From CAZNEZ01 sp964572475 (GTDB lineage Bacteria; Bacillota; Clostridia; Lachnospirales; Lachnospiraceae): a DNA stretch of 27,029 bases. The stretch covers positions 1 to 27,029 of the forward strand of contig CAZNEZ010000031.1 in assembly GCA_964572475.1 (NCBI GenBank). The letters run 5' to 3'. How positions within the stretch are numbered: the first letter of the stretch is position 1; every line of letters begins with the position of its first letter. Made by a program: the position numbers and the translations under genes. Positions 5,392 through 13,542 of this stretch are shown here, one piece after another. Under the pieces are notes generated by a model. The model was not told the origin of the DNA. It saw only the letters and a program-made list of their open reading frames with translations, and made no database searches.

Positions 5392-6723
5392 CTACATATA
5401 GTTGTAGGTTTTTTTCTTGATAATCAAAAATGAAGTAGTAACACCCAATGCAAATAACTCTGCTATGACGATGGATAGCCAAATCCCATTTAATCCCCAA
5501 ATTAGAGGTAATGTTAAAACAATAACAATTTGAAACACAAAAGTTCTTAAAAAAGAAATGGCCGCTGAAATTATTCCATTATTTAATGCCGTAAAGAAAG
5601 AAGAACCCCAAACATTAAAACCCATAAAAAGGAAAGAAAGTGCATATAATCGAAATCCCTTAGATGTCATTTCAAACAACTCAACATCGTATTTTGTAAA
5701 AATTCCAATTAAAGGTCTTCCGAAAAATTCTGATAATACTACTAGAATAATAGCCGTTAGTGATAATATAGTAATACTTTTCTTAAACAGGTTTTTCAAT
5801 TCCGAATTATTTTTTGCTCCGTAGTGATAACTTACGATTGGTGCACTACCAAGTGAATATCCCATAAAAACAGCCATAAAAATAATATTTATATACATAA
5901 TAACACCATAGGCGGCAACACCATTTTCACCAGCAATTTTCATGAGCTGAAAGTTGTATAAAACATTTATAATTGAAGTTGATAAATTTGTTACTAACTC
6001 AGAAGAACCATTGATACAAGCCTTCAATAAGATGCGCCCATTGAATTTGGTTTTAACAAATCTTAAAAGACTGTCATTTTTTCTTGAAAAATATATAATT
6101 GATATGATACTTCCTATTATTTGTCCTACTGCTGTTGCAACTGCTGCTCCTGCTAACCCAAACGGAAATATTATAATTAGTACATAGTCTAGAACAGCAT
6201 TTGTTATACCTGCAATAATATTTATTTTAAGGCTTAACCCTGGTTTTTCTGCCGTTATAAAAAAGCTTTGAAAGACAAATTGCAGAATAAAAAAAGGTGC
6301 TGAACAGAATAAAATACGAGCATATAAAACACAGTATTCCAACAGTTCATCTTTTGCACCAAGCATAATAGAAATAGGTCGTACAAAAATAAATCCTAAA
6401 ATTGAAATAAATATTCCTAAAACAGCAGATGTTGCTACTAACATAGAAAAATATTGGTTTGCCTTTTTTTGATTGCTTTCACCCATTGCTACTGAAACAA
6501 TTGCGCTGCCTCCCGTTCCAATCATAAAGCCGATAGTGCCTACTCCCATTAGAATGGGCATAATTAAATTAATAGCTGCAAAGGGTGTTTTACCAACAAA
6601 GTTTGATACAAAAAAGCCGTCTACTATACTGTATACTGAGGTACATATAATCATCAAAATAGAAGGTAGCACAAAACGAAATAAACGTCTGTAAGTAAAG
6701 TGGTCAGATAACTGTATTCTCAT
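5392..6723 (-). CDS. MATE-family multidrug efflux transporter
   Basis: A 443-residue integral membrane protein with about twelve hydrophobic segments in two similar halves. The N-terminal half shows the typical opening RFVLPSILMIICTSVYSIVDGFFVSNFVG and the GTGGSAIVSVAMG loop of DinF/NorM-like MATE proteins. The second half repeats the pattern near YNFQLMKIAGENGVAAYGVI and GYSLGSAPIVSYHYGAKN. Such proteins export cationic or other toxic compounds using a Na+ or H+ gradient. The start has AGGAG eight bases upstream. It lies 14 bp after the MarR gene on the same strand, so the two are one operon and the regulator likely controls its expression. The substrate cannot be deduced. Confidence 0.93.
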   Translation of the reverse strand: MRIQLSDHFTYRRLFRFVLPSILMIICTSVYSIVDGFFVSNFVGKTPFAAINLIMPILMGVGTIGFMIGTGGSAIVSVAMGESNQKKANQYFSMLVATSAVLGIFISILGFIFVRPISIMLGAKDELLEYCVLYARILFCSAPFFILQFVFQSFFITAEKPGLSLKINIIAGITNAVLDYVLIIIFPFGLAGAAVATAVGQIIGSIISIIYFSRKNDSLLRFVKTKFNGRILLKACINGSSELVTNLSTSIINVLYNFQLMKIAGENGVAAYGVIMYINIIFMAVFMGYSLGSAPIVSYHYGAKNNSELKNLFKKSITILSLTAIILVVLSEFFGRPLIGIFTKYDVELFEMTSKGFRLYALSFLFMGFNVWGSSFFTALNNGIISAAISFLRTFVFQIVIVLTLPLIWGLNGIWLSIVIAELFALGVTTSFLIIKKKTYNYM

Positions 6724-6737
6724 TTTTATTTCTCCTA

Positions 6738-7190
6738 TTACATATTTATTATTTTGTTTATCTCCACATGCAGTAAATCATTATGCTTTTGTGTTAGGTT
6801 TAAAAATGCGTCGAGGTCTTCTTTTCCTAATTTAGAAAAAGCTTTTTTTTCAGCATCGATTAATGGAATTATTACTCTCTTAGCAAGCTCATTTCCTAAC
6901 GGAGTTAAAAATATTTGCTTGTTTTTTCTATTATCACAAGCTGGTATAAGTTGTATAAGCTGTTGCTGCTCAAGATTCTTAAGAGCAGAATTTACTGTTT
7001 GCCTGCTATAAGACCAATTATCACAAAGTTCTTTCTGTGTATATGCATCTGACCGTTCCTGAATGGAATATATAATCCAAAACGCAGTATCTGATAGCCC
7101 ACTATACTTTGCATAATTATGATATAGCAGATCAAGTTCTTTAAAAAGTTGATTATATATGATTAACTTTTCAAACATTTTATCTTTCAT
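6738..7190 (-). CDS. MarR-family transcriptional regulator
   Basis: A 150-residue winged-helix repressor. It has an N-terminal dimerisation helix, then LSDTAFWIIYSIQER, the recognition region YTQKELCDNWSYSRQTVNSALKNLEQQQLIQL, the wing DNRKNKQIFLTPLG and a long C-terminal dimer helix. This is the full MarR domain order at normal length. The GGAG site is nine bases before ATG. It is the first gene of the MarR-MATE operon. Its promoter is overlaid by two palindromes of the same core, which predicts autorepression relieved by a compound that the MATE pump exports. This regulation is inferred from the layout. Confidence 0.93.
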   Translation of the reverse strand: MKDKMFEKLIIYNQLFKELDLLYHNYAKYSGLSDTAFWIIYSIQERSDAYTQKELCDNWSYSRQTVNSALKNLEQQQLIQLIPACDNRKNKQIFLTPLGNELAKRVIIPLIDAEKKAFSKLGKEDLDAFLNLTQKHNDLLHVEINKIINM

Positions 7191-7215
7191 AACGTATCTC
7201 CTCGCAGTTTACTAT

Positions 7216-7258
7216 AATCCGATTTCGGACAAAAGGTATTATAATCTGATTTCGGATT
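7216..7258. promoter_or_regulatory. Two palindromic operators, probable MarR sites
   Basis: Site 1 (about 7216-7231) has core TCCGA-TT-TCGGA, a perfect palindrome at the transcription start. Site 2 (7243-7258) is AATCTGATTTCGGATT, the same core with one mismatch, lying in the spacer between -35 and -10. The centres are about 27 bp apart. MarR proteins usually bind palindromes of this size over their own promoters. Confidence 0.7.
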
Positions 7259-7266
7259 AATGTCAA
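7238..7266 (-). promoter_or_regulatory. Consensus promoter of the MarR-MATE operon
   Basis: On the minus strand TTGACA (complement of 7261-7266), a 17-bp spacer and TATAAT (complement of 7238-7243) match the housekeeping consensus exactly. Transcription should start near 7231. Such a strong promoter needs tight repression, consistent with the overlaid palindromes. Confidence 0.85.
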
Positions 7267-7351
7267 GGCATAAAATGGGCAGTAAAATAAAGATGTAACA
7301 TAGTTGTAAATGTATCAGATAGAGGTCAACAGAACCTATACAAATCAGATG

Positions 7352-7380
7352 TTGATAATTAAGGGCTTTTATGATAATCT
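7352..7380 (+). promoter_or_regulatory. Possible promoter of the YbaK-like gene
   Basis: TTGATA (7352-7357), a 17-bp spacer and TAATCT (7375-7380). The -10 is imperfect. It would give a leader of about 100 bases with no obvious fold. Confidence 0.35.
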
Positions 7381-7484
7381 TTAGCAATAAAATGTATTAA
7401 TTAGATGAGTCTGTTACAACTTTAAAGGACAGATTACAAAGTTTTATAAACAATAATTTATTATAGAAAATGGAGAAAAGTAAA

Positions 7485-7955
7485 ATGGCAATAGAAAAAG
7501 TAAAAGCATTTTTCAAAAAATACGATATGGAAGACAGGGTACAAGAGTTTGAAGTGTCAAGTGCAACTGTTGAGCTTGCAGCGGCAGCATTACATTGTGA
7601 GCCAGATAGAATTGCTAAAACACTCTCATTTATGGTAGATGGAAAAGCCATTCTTATTGTTGCTGCCGGGGATGCCAAAATAGACAATCCCAAATATAAA
7701 GGGCAATTTGCAACAAAGGCAAAAATGCTCACATTGGAAGAAGTGGAGGCTTTGGTCGGTCATTCAGTTGGTGGAGTTTGTCCATTTGCTATTAATGATG
7801 GTGTTTTGGTCTATCTTGATGTGTCACTCAAACGGTTTAAAACTGTATTTCCAGCTTGTGGAAGCAGTAATAGTGCAATAGAACTAACTATTGATGAATT
7901 AGAAAAATACGCAAACCCTGTTTCATGGGTTGATGTTTGTAAAGGCTGGCTATAA
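7485..7955 (+). CDS. YbaK/EbsC-family aminoacyl-tRNA deacylase
   Basis: A 156-residue cytoplasmic protein made of a single YbaK domain. Features are the N-terminal FEVSSATVELAAAALHCEPDRIAKTLSF with the conserved lysine of the AKT motif, the strand AILIVAAGDAKIDNPKYK, the GHSVGGVCPFA loop and a C-terminal VFPACGSSNSAIELT. The family hydrolyses mischarged tRNA, typically Cys-tRNA(Pro) or Ala-tRNA(Pro). ATG 7485 is preferred to ATG 7470, because GGAG at 7472 lies nine bases before it. It stands alone between the divergent MarR operon and an unrelated gene. Confidence 0.9.
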   Translation: MAIEKVKAFFKKYDMEDRVQEFEVSSATVELAAAALHCEPDRIAKTLSFMVDGKAILIVAAGDAKIDNPKYKGQFATKAKMLTLEEVEALVGHSVGGVCPFAINDGVLVYLDVSLKRFKTVFPACGSSNSAIELTIDELEKYANPVSWVDVCKGWL

Positions 7956-8115
7956 TTAATTTATGAAAAATGATGCTGTCAGTGGATAGTGTAGCTAAAT
8001 TATAAGAGTGTAATGAAAAAGTAGATATCAAAACATTTCAGGTTATTCAATAATAATAGCAACTATATGTGTTTGTAAGCATAACATAAAAGTACAATAA
8101 TATAAGAGGTGTGTT

Positions 8116-8655
8116 ATGAATCAAATACAGGTTTCAAATGCAACTATAGATGATATTACAAGAGATGGAAGAGTAAGTTATGTTACCATATCATATAATG
8201 AGCCAAGGCAGCCACAACAGGTAGTGAGATTGGTTGTAACACAGGGTACAATAATTAGAGATAGTAACGGATGTATTATTAGCGCAAGAGAATTGCAGCG
8301 TGGTATGATTGTAAATGCAGGATTTTCGTCAGCAATGACAAGGAGTATCCCTCCACAGGCAACGGCATTCTGGATTCAAATAATAAGACGTCCACAGGCA
8401 GTTCAAACAACAGTTGGAAGGATTGCGCAGATTGATAATCAGAATCAGAGTATTACGACAGTTTGTTCAAGAAATGCATCATCAGTGATTAGGTTTAATA
8501 TCTCGCCAGATACAGAAATTATTGGATTAACAGGAAGAAGAATTACACTTAGAGATTTGTGGATTGGAGCTCAAGTCAGAGTAGAACATGCAAACTTTAT
8601 GACTGCTAGTATACCTCCGCAAACTACAGCATTTGTAATTAGAGTAATAGGCTAA
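8116..8655 (+). CDS. Unrecognised protein with two internal repeats
   Basis: A 179-residue protein without signal peptide or membrane segment, starting at ATG 8116 behind GAGGTG. It consists of two similar units of about 85 residues. Each begins with a strand-rich part ending in a T..TEI or GTIIRDSNG-like turn, followed by 'I..R(D/E)L..G..V....' and closing with the near-identical phrase SIPPQATAFWIQII (about 76-89) or SIPPQTTAFVIRVIG (about 164-178). The beta-rich pattern suggests two small barrel domains of a bacterial-OB-fold kind. I do not know a function. The gene ends inside an exact 26-bp tandem duplication. Confidence 0.8.
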   Translation: MNQIQVSNATIDDITRDGRVSYVTISYNEPRQPQQVVRLVVTQGTIIRDSNGCIISARELQRGMIVNAGFSSAMTRSIPPQATAFWIQIIRRPQAVQTTVGRIAQIDNQNQSITTVCSRNASSVIRFNISPDTEIIGLTGRRITLRDLWIGAQVRVEHANFMTASIPPQTTAFVIRVIG

Positions 8656-8692
8656 AAAGGAAAAATAGAGTAATAGGCTAAAAAGGAAAAAT
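8641..8692. repeat. Exact 26-bp tandem duplication across a stop codon
   Basis: Positions 8641-8666 and 8667-8692 are identical. The first copy holds the final codons and stop of the preceding gene, so the second repeats the coding end as non-coding DNA. This is a recent slippage or unequal-crossover product. Confidence 0.95.
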
Positions 8693-8711
8693 AGTAAAAT
8701 ATTTTATACTA

Positions 8712-8720
8712 TGATATACT
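8712..8720 (+). promoter_or_regulatory. Extended -10 promoter of the EAL gene
   Basis: TGA followed by TATACT (8715-8720) forms TGnTATACT, 24 bp before the start codon. A second TATACT sits at 8705-8710. No clear -35 is present. Confidence 0.4.
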
Positions 8721-8743
8721 AAATAAATTAGGAGGTACGCTGA

Positions 8744-10648
8744 ATGTCTGATTATAAATTTCAAATAGCATCTTTTGCAGTTATAATAATTTTATTAATC
8801 CGGTATTGCCGAAATAGAAAGTTACCACTTGTATCCACTAGGATATTTACTGCATTTATGGTTATGTCAGTACTAAATATTGTGTGTGATGCAATTACAG
8901 TGTATACAATTAATCATATAGAAGCAGTATCTCCTTTTATTAACAGATTTGCGCATCAATGGTTCATAGGTTCATTAGATGCAATAAGTGCGTCTTTATA
9001 TTTTTATGTACTTATTATTACAGATTCACAGCGTCAGCTTAGATATAGAAGTATTCTTACAAGAGCCATTCCATTTTTTGTATCCATTGTGATAGTTATT
9101 TTTGCACCACTTTATTATTATGTTAGCGATGCAGGAAGCTATTCGTATGGACCTATGGCATGGACAGTATACGTTACAGTTACTATCTATGTAATTCTTA
9201 TTGTGCTTAGATTACATAAATGTTATGCCAATATTGCTAAAGAGAAAGTAGTTCTTATAATATGGGGAATTTCTATATGGATACTCATAATGTTGGTTCA
9301 GATGTTTAATCCGACCATATTGATGTCATCTACAGGCGTTATGCTTCTAGTATTACTAGTATACTTGTCATTTGAAAACCCAAGAGATTATGCCGATGAA
9401 GAAGTAGGAACACTTAATAGAATGGCTTTTCATAAGATGATACCAGAGATGATTGCTTCTAATAAGAAGTTCTATTTAGTTAATTTTGTTGTAGATGATA
9501 TACAATATATTCAGAATGTAATGGGATATTCAGAAGCCCGTAATATTCTGGTAAAACTAAGCGAACATATAAAGAAGATTACATATTTAAGAATATTTCA
9601 TTCAAGAGGTAATACAGTATCCCTTATTGTGACAAAAGAAAGCGAATTAGATAAGCTTAAAATAATGTCCGATAGCTGGAAGATGGAGTATAAGAATGAG
9701 CGTGGTATTAATTACATACCTAAATATCATATGGATATATTAGAATGTCCTACATATGCAAAAACAGTAGATGAAGTATATAACATAATGGATTATATGA
9801 TAATAGAAGGTTCATTAAGAAGCAAAATTAATATTATTGATGAACGTATAATATTAGATAATAATCATTTTCAGGCGGTACAAAAGTTAGTAGAAACTGC
9901 AGTTTTAGAAGATGGATTTGAAGTGTTTTATCAGCCGATTTATTCAAATGATACACATAAATTTTCCAGTGCTGAAGCACTTGTAAGACTTAAAGATAAC
10001 AAAACACTTGGGTTTATTTCACCTGAGATATTTATACCTATTGCGGAGCAAAAAGGTCTTATAAAAGAACTAGGCAATATAGTATTTGAAAAAGTATGCA
10101 TTTTTGCTAGTACCCATGATTTGAAATCACTAGGAGTCAGATATATAGAAGTTAATTTATCCGGAGTTCAGGGTGTGGACAAGAACATAGTGTCTACTTT
10201 GAATGGATATATGAATCGATATGGAATAGAGCCTGGATTTATTAACCTTGAAATTACGGAGACAGCATCTGTTGAAGCTGGAGACAGCTTGTTAATTAAT
10301 ATGGAAAAGCTTAGAGATATAGGCTGCCATTTTTCAATGGATGATTTTGGAACAGGTTACTCTAATCTGTCACAGATAGCTAAAGTAAAGTTTGAGTTAA
10401 TAAAGCTTGATAAGAGCCTTATATGGCCATGCTTTGAGGATAATAGAGAAGATGCGGTAGTAATACTTAATAACTGTATTAATATGATTATGCAGTTAGG
10501 AATTAAGATTGTCGCAGAAGGTGTTGAAACCAAAGAACAGATGGAAATGCTTACAAAACAGGGAGTAACATATCTACAGGGATACTATTTTTCACGCCCA
10601 ATATGTGAAGAAGATTATATCAAGTTTATATGCGAAAAAAACTTATAA
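8744..10648 (+). CDS. Membrane cyclic-di-GMP phosphodiesterase (degenerate GGDEF plus EAL)
   Basis: A 634-residue protein. Residues 1 to about 215 contain seven or so hydrophobic segments that resemble a 7TM sensor region. Residues about 220-370 are a GGDEF-like domain in which the GGDEF loop reads HSRGNTVSLI, so cyclase activity is lost. Residues about 385-634 are an EAL domain with FYQPIYS, the AEAL motif (Glu411), NLSG, EITET, DDFGTGYS, IKLDKS, EGVET and QGYYFSRP. All metal and catalytic residues appear present, so it probably hydrolyses cyclic di-GMP at the membrane. AGGAGG lies upstream of ATG 8744. It is monocistronic. No hairpin terminator is visible in the A-rich DNA after it (10649-10766). 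Confidence 0.92.
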   Translation: MSDYKFQIASFAVIIILLIRYCRNRKLPLVSTRIFTAFMVMSVLNIVCDAITVYTINHIEAVSPFINRFAHQWFIGSLDAISASLYFYVLIITDSQRQLRYRSILTRAIPFFVSIVIVIFAPLYYYVSDAGSYSYGPMAWTVYVTVTIYVILIVLRLHKCYANIAKEKVVLIIWGISIWILIMLVQMFNPTILMSSTGVMLLVLLVYLSFENPRDYADEEVGTLNRMAFHKMIPEMIASNKKFYLVNFVVDDIQYIQNVMGYSEARNILVKLSEHIKKITYLRIFHSRGNTVSLIVTKESELDKLKIMSDSWKMEYKNERGINYIPKYHMDILECPTYAKTVDEVYNIMDYMIIEGSLRSKINIIDERIILDNNHFQAVQKLVETAVLEDGFEVFYQPIYSNDTHKFSSAEALVRLKDNKTLGFISPEIFIPIAEQKGLIKELGNIVFEKVCIFASTHDLKSLGVRYIEVNLSGVQGVDKNIVSTLNGYMNRYGIEPGFINLEITETASVEAGDSLLINMEKLRDIGCHFSMDDFGTGYSNLSQIAKVKFELIKLDKSLIWPCFEDNREDAVVILNNCINMIMQLGIKIVAEGVETKEQMEMLTKQGVTYLQGYYFSRPICEEDYIKFICEKNL

Positions 10649-10766
10649 AATAAAAAATTCAAAAAATAAAATAAAAAATACAACTTTTTTTTTGGAATAT
10701 TAAAATTTTATTAAAAATCTAAACTTAATCAATAAGAATTTGAATGGTAGTATGTGTTAAAAAAAC

Positions 10767-10772
10767 TATAAT
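10767..10772 (+). promoter_or_regulatory. -10 element of the ytfQ-type operon
   Basis: TATAAT 40 bp upstream of the ATG, with no acceptable -35 at 16-18 bp spacing. This is consistent with a promoter that needs an activator, plausibly the YesN-like regulator encoded downstream. The rest of 10649-10812 is homopolymer-rich A/T without other recognisable sites. Confidence 0.45.
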
Positions 10773-10812
10773 ATAACTATCAAAACAAAATCTAATTAAG
10801 GAGGATTTTAAA

Positions 10813-11877
10813 ATGAAAAAAATGAAGAAGGTACTAGCGTTATTAATGTTAATCTGTGTGGCAACAGCAGGTTTATCGGGATGTAAGTCATCAAGTGATT
10901 CAGATAAGTCAAAATCAGATGGTGATGGATTAATTACAGTCGGATTCTCACAGGTAGGAGCTGAATCAGATTGGAGAACAGCAAACTCAACATCAATGAA
11001 AGAGACATTTACAGAAGCAAATGGCTATAAATTAATATTTGATGATGCTCAACAGAAGCAGGAAAATCAGTTAGCTGCAATCAGAAACTTTATTCAGCAG
11101 GATGTAGATTACATAATCCTTGCACCAGTTACAGAGACAGGCTGGGATACAGTATTAGAAGAAGCTAAAACAGCAGGAATTCCAGTTATCATCGTTGACC
11201 GTATGGTTGATGTATCAGATGATAGTTTATACACAGCATGGGTAGGATCAAACTTCAAACTTGAAGGACAAAAAGCAGCAGAATGGCTTAATCAGTACTT
11301 ATTAGCTAAGGATATCAAGAATGCTAATATAGTTAATATTCAGGGAACAATAGGTGCATCAGCACAGATTGGACGTACAGAGGGATTAAAAGAAGCATGT
11401 GATGCTAACTCTAATATGACATTACTTGCAGCTACAACAGGTGAGTTTACACAGGCTAAGGGTCAGGAAGTTATGGAATCATTCTTAAAACAATATGACA
11501 ATATAAATGTTGTTTACTGTGAGAATGATAACGAAGCATTTGGAGCAATTGATGCAATTGAGCAGGCTGGTAAAAAAGTTGGTTCAGATATTGCCAATGG
11601 TGAGATTATGGTAATGTCATTTGATACAGTAAAAGCTGGTATTGAACTTACATTAAAAGGTAAAATTACACTTGATACAGAATGTAACCCATTACATGGA
11701 CCAAGAGTAGAATCCATTATTAAGAAGCTTGAAGCAGGCGAGAAACCAGATAAGATTGCATATGTAGAAGAGGGAATTTATGCAGCTAATGATGTAGTAA
11801 AATCAATTACAGTTGATGGTAAAAAATATGATGTTACAACAGTTACAAACGATGTAGTAAAGGCACGTGCATACTAA
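10813..11877 (+). CDS. ytfQ: Sugar ABC transporter substrate-binding lipoprotein, YtfQ-like
   Basis: A 354-residue exported protein with a lysine-rich signal peptide and lipobox LSGC (Cys24), then a Ser/Asp-rich linker and a two-lobed Peripla_BP_4 fold. The mature part matches the E. coli galactofuranose-binding protein YtfQ in characteristic phrases: VGFSQVGAESDWR, QQKQENQ, APVTETGW, IPVIIVDRMVDV, NIQGTIGASAQI and VMESF. In Gram-positive cells it is anchored to the outer face of the membrane and delivers sugar to the permeases. The start has AAGGAGG. It is first in the operon with ATPase and permeases. Galactofuranose is a reasonable guess, but relatives in this family bind several sugars. 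Confidence 0.9.
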   Translation: MKKMKKVLALLMLICVATAGLSGCKSSSDSDKSKSDGDGLITVGFSQVGAESDWRTANSTSMKETFTEANGYKLIFDDAQQKQENQLAAIRNFIQQDVDYIILAPVTETGWDTVLEEAKTAGIPVIIVDRMVDVSDDSLYTAWVGSNFKLEGQKAAEWLNQYLLAKDIKNANIVNIQGTIGASAQIGRTEGLKEACDANSNMTLLAATTGEFTQAKGQEVMESFLKQYDNINVVYCENDNEAFGAIDAIEQAGKKVGSDIANGEIMVMSFDTVKAGIELTLKGKITLDTECNPLHGPRVESIIKKLEAGEKPDKIAYVEEGIYAANDVVKSITVDGKKYDVTTVTNDVVKARAY

Positions 11878-11921
11878 TACATAGAATTACGAGAGTACAA
11901 TTTAATTAATATATTTAATGA

Positions 11922-11967
11922 ATAGCGTGATATGGAAAATTCATGACGGATTGACGTATCACGCTAT
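11922..11967. promoter_or_regulatory. Intercistronic stem-loop between ytfQ and ytfR
   Basis: ATAGCGTGATA (11922-11932) and TATCACGCTAT (11957-11967) form a perfect 11-bp stem with a 24-base loop. It is followed by an A run, not a T run, so it is not an intrinsic terminator for the operon. Hairpins at this place in binding-protein operons commonly protect the 3' end of the upstream message, giving more binding protein than ATPase. Confidence 0.6.
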
Positions 11968-12015
11968 AAAAAAATAATAATATAGACAGCAAAAATGGAA
12001 GTAGGTGTAATGTAA

Positions 12016-13542
12016 ATGGAACAGAATGTTATATTGACTATGCATAATATAAGTAAAACTTTTCCTGGTGTAAAAGCACTATCAGATGTAGATTTCACAT
12101 TACAAAAGGGTGAAATTCATGCTTTGATGGGAGAAAATGGAGCTGGGAAATCTACGTTAATTAAGGTGCTTACAGGAATATACGGAATGGATACAGGAGA
12201 AATCCGTATGGCTGGTAACGAAAAAGTCATCGTCAATCATTCACCTCAGGAAGCACAGAAAAATGGAATAAGCACAGTTTATCAGGAAGTTAATTTATGT
12301 CCTAATTTAAGTGTAGCAGAGAACTTATTTATTGGAAGAGAACCTAAAAAATTAGGAATGATTGATTGGAAGACAATGAATAAGAAGTCAGCAGAGCTTC
12401 TAAAAGATTTGGATATAGAGGTATCACCAACCCAAATGTTAGAGGAATGCTCACTTGCAATTCAACAGATGATTGCAATTGCACGTGCAGTAGATATGAA
12501 ATGTAAAGTATTGATTTTAGATGAACCAACTTCGTCTTTAGATGAAGAAGAGGTAGAAAAGCTGTTTAGTCTTATGAATAGACTTAAGGGTGAAGGTGTA
12601 GGAATAATATTTGTAACACATTTTCTAGAACAGGTTTATGCGGTATGTGATAAAATTACAGTTCTCAGAAATGGACAGTTAGTGGGCGAATATGAGACAG
12701 AGAAGATGCCACGAGTAATGTTAGTTGCAAAAATGATGGGTAAAGATTTTGATGATCTGGCAGAAATTAAAAGTGAAAGAAAGATGCAGGTGGAGGGAAA
12801 AGCTGAACCGATTATTGAAGCAGAGGGAATCGGACATAGCGGAACTATTAAACCATTTGATATAACAATAAATAAAGGTGAAGTAATCGGACTTACAGGA
12901 TTATTAGGCTCAGGCCGTTCGGAACTTGTAAGAGCGATATATGGCGCTGATAAAGCAACATCTGGCAAACTAAAGGTTGCAGGAAAAGAAGTAAAAATAA
13001 ATGCACCATTAGATGCTATGAAGGCTGGAATGGCTTATCTTCCAGAAGATAGAAAGGCAGATGGAATTCTTGCAGATCTTTCAGTTAAAGAAAATATTAT
13101 AATAGCAATGCAGGCTCAGAGAGGAATGTTTAAATTGATGAGTCGTAAGGAAATGGAAGAGGCAGCAGATAAGTTTATTGATTTACTACAGATAAAGACT
13201 GCAAGTAGAGAAACACCTATTAAGAGTTTGTCAGGTGGAAATCAACAGAAAGTAATAATTGGAAGATGGCTATTGACTAATCCAGATTTTCTGATTTTAG
13301 ATGAACCAACAAGAGGTATAGATATAGGTACAAAGACAGAGATTCAAAAGTTAGTATTAAAACTAGCTGATGAAGGGAAAGCAATTGCATTTATTTCATC
13401 GGAAGTTGAGGAAATGCTCCGAACTTGTTCAAGAATGGCGGTTCTTCGTGATGGTAAAAAAGTCGGTGAAATAGAAGGCGATAATCTGACACAGGAAAAG
13501 ATTATGGAAACAATTGCAGGAGGTGAAAAAGCCAATGAGTAA
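12016..13542 (+). CDS. ytfR: Sugar ABC transporter ATPase with two cassettes, YtfR-like
   Basis: A 508-residue cytoplasmic protein with two fused ABC domains, as in RbsA, MglA and YtfR. Domain 1 (about 1-245) has Walker A GENGAGKST, the Q-loop VYQEVN and Walker B VLILDEPTSSLD; its signature region reads ECSLAIQQM, a known divergent form in this family. Domain 2 (about 260-508) has the usual altered P-loop GLLGSGRSEL, a complete signature LSGGNQQK and Walker B FLILDEPTRGID. The length is typical. It powers import through the next two permeases. The start follows a weak AGTAGGTGT site, 138 bp after ytfQ and beyond a hairpin. It overlaps the next gene by 8 bp. Confidence 0.95.
   Translation: MEQNVILTMHNISKTFPGVKALSDVDFTLQKGEIHALMGENGAGKSTLIKVLTGIYGMDTGEIRMAGNEKVIVNHSPQEAQKNGISTVYQEVNLCPNLSVAENLFIGREPKKLGMIDWKTMNKKSAELLKDLDIEVSPTQMLEECSLAIQQMIAIARAVDMKCKVLILDEPTSSLDEEEVEKLFSLMNRLKGEGVGIIFVTHFLEQVYAVCDKITVLRNGQLVGEYETEKMPRVMLVAKMMGKDFDDLAEIKSERKMQVEGKAEPIIEAEGIGHSGTIKPFDITINKGEVIGLTGLLGSGRSELVRAIYGADKATSGKLKVAGKEVKINAPLDAMKAGMAYLPEDRKADGILADLSVKENIIIAMQAQRGMFKLMSRKEMEEAADKFIDLLQIKTASRETPIKSLSGGNQQKVIIGRWLLTNPDFLILDEPTRGIDIGTKTEIQKLVLKLADEGKAIAFISSEVEEMLRTCSRMAVLRDGKKVGEIEGDNLTQEKIMETIAGGEKANE

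Noticed and set aside
8656..8743. Cyclic-di-GMP riboswitch ahead of the EAL gene
   Set aside because: The leader is AT-rich, short and shows no GEMM-type paired core; the only structure is the tandem duplication.
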